Source of the DNA: Candidatus Rhabdochlamydia sp.
Lineage (GTDB): Bacteria; Chlamydiota; Chlamydiia; Chlamydiales; Rhabdochlamydiaceae
Length of the DNA: 17,372 bases
Direction: 5' to 3'
Assembly: GCA_030044075.1 (NCBI GenBank)
Contig: JASHWM010000099.1
Location: 1-17,372, forward strand
Shown: positions 14,394-17,372 of the stretch, piece by piece
How the letters are laid out: each line of letters opens with the position of its first letter
How positions within the stretch are numbered: the first letter of the stretch is position 1
Notes under the pieces: model-generated
Databases searched by the model: none
What the model was told of the DNA's origin: nothing
What the model saw: only the letters and a program-made list of their open reading frames with translations
Made by a program: the position numbers and the translations under genes

Positions 14394-15485
14394 ATGAAAT
14401 TTCTATGTACTGTTTGCGTTCTGATTTTTTGCTCTTCTTTTGTAAATAGCGTCCCCCAACAGTTGAGTTCGGTTTATTTTTTGAAAAGGGCTTTCCCAAA
14501 AATTGAATTCGCTGAAAAAACGGGTCTTGTTCTTGGTGAAAAGAGGGTACACATTAGGAATGTCAAATATCCCTATAACGCCTCAATTTTAGAATATAAC
14601 GACGGCTATCTCTTAGCATTTCGTTTTGATGTCCCCATACCTCAAGAAAAGAGATTTCACCCTGATTTTAAATTTACTACAAAAATCGGGATTGTTGAGC
14701 TCGATAAAAATTTCGAGCAAACAAAGAATGAGTTTTACCCAATAGACACCGGAAGTGACTATTCTGAAGATCCCCGTCTTTTTTTCCTTAATGATGAGCT
14801 GTATTTGTTCTATAATGACGTTATTAATCCCTCTTCCCCTGGTAAAGACAGGATTATGTATCTGGCCAAGCTCAATACCGACTTCTCTGTCAGCTATGCA
14901 ACATGTTTTGACCAGTTCATTAAACCGATAGAAAAAAACTGGGTCCCGATCGTTCATTCTTCTCCTTCTGGTGTAGAACGCTTGCTTTTTGGATATTCGA
15001 TCAATCCTCACAAGATTTTGGGAGTGATCCATCCAAGGTCTAGCGAACTATTGCATCATGTATATCCAAATACTAAGAGGAAGTATTTACTAAATCATTG
15101 GGTATGGGGAGATCCCAGGGGTGGAACTCCTGCTAAGAATATGGGAGACCATTACCTTTCTTTTTTCCATAGCTTTTTTACAACACAGGATAAAGAAATC
15201 AAATATTGGTATGTGATGGGAGCCTATACTTTTGAGGCTGAAGAACCCTTTAACTTGATTTCCATTTCTCGAAATCCTTTCATTTTTTCTACCTTATATT
15301 CGTCTAAGCTCGATGGGTCTACAGCTGATTATTGTAAAAGAGTGGCTTATCCGAGCGGTTTTGTTGAGGGGATCTATAAGGACAAAGAAGCTTTTTTTGT
15401 GTCTATTGGAGAAAATGATTGCGCCACCAAGATCATAATTGTTGATAAAGCCAAATTATACGAGAGTCTGGTAGAAGTGAATTAA
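14394..15485 (+). CDS. Exported beta-propeller glycoside hydrolase/phosphorylase-like protein (GH130/GT108-like), copy b
   Basis: A 363-residue tandem paralogue of the preceding gene, starting seven bases after its stop and so almost surely co-transcribed. The N-terminus MKFLCTVCVLIFCSSFVNS/VP is a cleavable signal peptide, unlike the uncleaved anchor of copy a, so the two may end up in different places (released and membrane-bound). Shared blocks: FAEKTGLVLG, YPYNASILEYNDGYLLAFRF, TTKIGIVELDKNFEQT, YSEDPRLFFL, IEKNWVPIVH, NPHKILGV, WGDPRGGTPA, YLSFFHSFF, YWYVMGAYTFEAEEPF, RVAYPSGFVEG and FVSIGENDCATKIIIVD. All candidate active-site residues conserved in copy a are conserved here. No strong Shine-Dalgarno is seen (GAAAGCGCT before the ATG). 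Catalytic direction, sugar and acceptor are not known. Confidence 0.6.
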   Translation: MKFLCTVCVLIFCSSFVNSVPQQLSSVYFLKRAFPKIEFAEKTGLVLGEKRVHIRNVKYPYNASILEYNDGYLLAFRFDVPIPQEKRFHPDFKFTTKIGIVELDKNFEQTKNEFYPIDTGSDYSEDPRLFFLNDELYLFYNDVINPSSPGKDRIMYLAKLNTDFSVSYATCFDQFIKPIEKNWVPIVHSSPSGVERLLFGYSINPHKILGVIHPRSSELLHHVYPNTKRKYLLNHWVWGDPRGGTPAKNMGDHYLSFFHSFFTTQDKEIKYWYVMGAYTFEAEEPFNLISISRNPFIFSTLYSSKLDGSTADYCKRVAYPSGFVEGIYKDKEAFFVSIGENDCATKIIIVDKAKLYESLVEVN

Positions 15486-15487
15486 CG

Positions 15488-15730
15488 ATGTATTCGATAA
15501 AGATTATCTCTCTTTTTACTCCATATACGAATGTGTTTTTGGATTTAACACATTACAGACATAATCTTTTGAAAGACCTGGAAAATTCGTGCCGTAAGCA
15601 AGTTTAAGGAACGTTTATTTGCGAAAATATGTATACCGACCAATATGTTAAAGAAGTCCTAGAGCGTTTTTTGAAAGAGGCCAATATTTCCGTCAATCAC
15701 AGAAGAGATGTTTGGTACCTTATCAAATAA
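15488..15730 (+). pseudogene. C-terminal remnant of an exostosin-like (Exo) gene
   Basis: In one frame this stretch reads TNVFLDLTHYRHNLLKDLE, a TAA at 15605-15607, then GTFICENMYTDQYVKEVLER and finally RRDVWYLIK before TAA at 15728-15730. It matches the last 70 residues of Exo1 (TNVFMDLSFYR, AVICGNMFSDPYVKSELEKF, DFWFIIK) and is closest to Exo3 (TDVFLDLTYYRHNL). The N-terminal four-fifths of the gene, including the whole glycosyltransferase domain, is missing. An ATG at 15488 opens the frame three bases after the propeller gene, but only 39 codons precede the stop. Confidence 0.85.
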
Positions 15731-15899
15731 GGAATGAGGAATTAGGTTTATTACAATATCTTCTTTCGTGACTCCCTTTTTCTCATTCCAAATTCGAAAA
15801 ATTATCTTGGCCGAAAGAGTGTGGTTTGTTTGGTTTTTTTCTTCTGGCAGGTCAATTTGCTTGGGATAACCAAGCTGTGCGAGTTAGTTAGGGCCGCAT
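15731..15899. other. Spacer between two gene remnants
   Basis: No coding frame could be supported. GGAATGAG (15731-15738), right after the remnant's stop, pairs with CTCATTCC (15782-15789), a perfect eight-base inverted repeat with a 43-base loop of unknown meaning. Confidence 0.4.
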
Positions 15900-16013
15900 G
15901 CACAAGATAGAGAGGTCAAATATTGATATGTGATGGGAGTGTATATTTTTCAAGCGCATGAACTATATAAGCATTTGATATCATTTAAATTAGATGACAT
16001 ACTTTTCAAATAA
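15900..16013 (+). pseudogene. Internal/C-terminal fragment of a third beta-propeller (GH130-like) gene
   Basis: The frame from 15906 reads DREVKY, a TGA at 15924-15926, YVMGVYIFQAHELYKHLISF and so on to TAA at 16011-16013. It matches DKEIKYWYVMGAYTFEAEEP and the following residues of copy b; the internal stop is TGG changed to TGA at the conserved Trp. By eye about four-fifths of bases agree over the first 56. Everything before and after this blade is gone. Confidence 0.8.
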
Positions 16014-16031
16014 AAAAGGGAGCCGTTCGTT

Positions 16032-17372
16032 ATGATATTCCGTAACTTCATTCAGTTTCTTCTTTATTGTTTTCCAATATTCTCCAGCTTTTCTCTTTTT
16101 TCAACGCCTGTAAAGGTTCCGGAAGATGTTTTTGGAGATGTTGATTTTAATAATCGCTACCAGTCTCATCCATCCGAGTACCCATTTCCCACAGACATGA
16201 CATTTCGATCGATTTGTGATTTCGATATCGGCCCTGGTACTGAGGATTTTGATCCTGATGTTGTGCAGCAAGGCGATACGATATTTCTTTCGGATAGGTT
16301 AATGAAGTGGTTTTTGGAGAGCATTCACCCGCAAATTAAACATCCCTATATTTTAGTAAGTAACAGCACTACGGACTCGCATCCTAAGTATTCATTAGAG
16401 AAAGAACTTCTTTATGATGAGAAATTAGCTGCATGGTTTTGTAAAAACATGTTGGTCAGTAATCATCCTAAATTATTTCAGATCCCTGTAGGGCAAACTA
16501 TTTTATTCTTCGATTCGTTGAAAAATTGGTCTTCTGAAGCAAGACCGTTCCTTATAAAGCTTTTAAAAGAAGCGCCTTTTGAAAAAATTCATCTTTTATA
16601 TCTTAATCAAAATGATAGAAACCACAAAATCAGGGCTTATGTTACAGAATTATTTTCAGAGCAACCCTATTGCTTGTATGTTCCAAAGACTTCTTTTAAA
16701 GTCTTCTATCAAAACCTAGCGCAGTCTAAGTTCGTCGCAGCTCCTCCTGGAAAGGGTATAGATACAGCCCGATTTTGGGAAGGCGTCATCTTAGATTGTA
16801 TTCCAATAGTCGAGCATTCTCCTTTAGATCCTCTTTATGAAGGACTGCCCGTAGTTTTTGTTCATAAATGGGATGAGGTCAGCGAGGAATTTCTTGAACA
16901 GAAATATCAGGAAATTACGGCTAAGAATTTCTCTAAAGATAAGGCCTATTTTGATTACTGGCATGAGAAAATTAAAACTGTCCAGGATAGTATTAAGCGG
17001 AGCGAAAATGGTTTTTCTAAAATGGAAGCCACATATTTTTCGGAAGAAATGCTTAATAATTTGAAATGGGTGAGGTTGAATGCAAATGGGCGAATAAGTA
17101 AAAACCCTCTTTTATGCAAAGGAAAGTTGATGGGAGTTCGGCCTATGCAGATTGCAAAATTGCTTGCGTTTGTCCCTTTAATTTACTTTGCTGATCGCTG
17201 GGGGCCTCCCACTTTTGAAACATATCAGAGCTGGCTGAGCAAATATGTGCAAGATACTAATATTTTCTCTGTAGCAAAAAACTGGGAAATTATTAATGAA
17301 TATGACGTCGACAAATATTTTACAGCTAATACCGATGTTTTTTTGGACTTAACCTACTATAGACATAATTTA
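16032..17372 (+). CDS. Exo3: exported exostosin-like (GT47) glycosyltransferase, 3' end outside window
   Basis: The frame is open for 447 codons from ATG 16032 to the last base, so the gene is intact as far as seen and lacks only about its last 50 codons. GGGAG (16018-16022) lies nine bases before the ATG. The signal peptide is residues 1-24 or so (MIFRNFIQFLLYCFPIFSSF start, cleavage near FST/PV). The N-terminal signature HPSEYPFPTDMTF matches Exo1 and Exo2. Exostosin block: SKFVAAPPGKGIDTARFWEG, then CIPIVEHSPLDPLYEGLPVV. The linker keeps AYFDYWHEKI. The C-terminal domain shows GKLMGVRPMQIAKLL, IYFADRWG and NTDVFLDLTYYRHNL, agreeing with the degenerate methyltransferase-like domain of the paralogues. 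Its linker (about residues 320-370) is diverged and lacks the DQGSLDIL stretch shared by Exo1 and Exo2. It is closest to the 15488-15730 remnant. Confidence 0.82.
   Translation, partial: MIFRNFIQFLLYCFPIFSSFSLFSTPVKVPEDVFGDVDFNNRYQSHPSEYPFPTDMTFRSICDFDIGPGTEDFDPDVVQQGDTIFLSDRLMKWFLESIHPQIKHPYILVSNSTTDSHPKYSLEKELLYDEKLAAWFCKNMLVSNHPKLFQIPVGQTILFFDSLKNWSSEARPFLIKLLKEAPFEKIHLLYLNQNDRNHKIRAYVTELFSEQPYCLYVPKTSFKVFYQNLAQSKFVAAPPGKGIDTARFWEGVILDCIPIVEHSPLDPLYEGLPVVFVHKWDEVSEEFLEQKYQEITAKNFSKDKAYFDYWHEKIKTVQDSIKRSENGFSKMEATYFSEEMLNNLKWVRLNANGRISKNPLLCKGKLMGVRPMQIAKLLAFVPLIYFADRWGPPTFETYQSWLSKYVQDTNIFSVAKNWEIINEYDVDKYFTANTDVFLDLTYYRHNL

Noticed and set aside
16858..17064. 68-codon plus-strand frame inside Exo3
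   Set aside because: It is out of frame with the exostosin coding sequence, which is open throughout.
1..17372. CRISPR array, tRNA/rRNA gene, insertion sequence or integrase
   Set aside because: No regularly spaced repeats, cloverleaf-like segments, transposase motifs or terminal inverted repeats with target duplications were found.

Overview
The window looks like a piece of chromosome from an obligately intracellular bacterium, most plausibly an environmental member of the Chlamydiota (Parachlamydia/Simkania/Waddlia type). Three things suggest this: a chlamydial-style UvrD/PcrA helicase, moderate-to-low GC, and a large set of glycan enzymes of 'eukaryote-like' families. This is an inference; no rRNA or marker gene is present to prove it.

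Layout. (1) 2-2777: ordinary chromosome, a GT9 (heptosyltransferase-like) gene cut by the window start, ending tail-to-tail one base from a full-length UvrD/PcrA helicase on the minus strand. (2) 2842-17372: a continuous island of glycan-modifying genes. In order these are: a small methyltransferase (Methyltransf_24-like, minus strand); a two-domain exostosin-like (GT47) protein, Exo1; three GT25 glycosyltransferases; a second exostosin-like protein, Exo2; a minus-strand pair GT10 (fucosyltransferase-like) then GT92-like; a second methyltransferase; two tandem beta-propeller proteins resembling GH130/GT108; and a third exostosin-like protein, Exo3, cut by the window end.

Two patterns stand out. 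First, all eleven intact or window-truncated genes of the island begin with a hydrophobic export signal or signal anchor, including two SAM-type methyltransferases and enzymes expected to use nucleotide sugars. Neither cofactor is expected in a bacterial periplasm. Several of the families (GT47, GT25, GT10, GT92) work in the ER/Golgi lumen of eukaryotes, so a secreted, host-facing glycosylation set is a reasonable hypothesis. Second, the spaces between genes hold decayed pieces of the same families: an exostosin C-terminal tail fused to the end of the first GT25 gene, a GT25 5' fragment, an exostosin C-terminal pseudogene and a beta-propeller fragment. The island therefore grew by tandem duplication of multi-gene units ([exostosin-GT25] and [propeller-exostosin]) followed by internal deletion.

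The exostosin proteins share a C-terminal domain of about 150 residues that I read as a degenerate Methyltransf_24-type Rossmann domain. It resembles the stand-alone secreted methyltransferase at the start of the island. By eye, base composition is GC-richer up to about 7.3 kb, clearly AT-richer from about 7.4 to 13.3 kb, and intermediate after that. No tRNA, rRNA, CRISPR array, transposase or integrase was seen.
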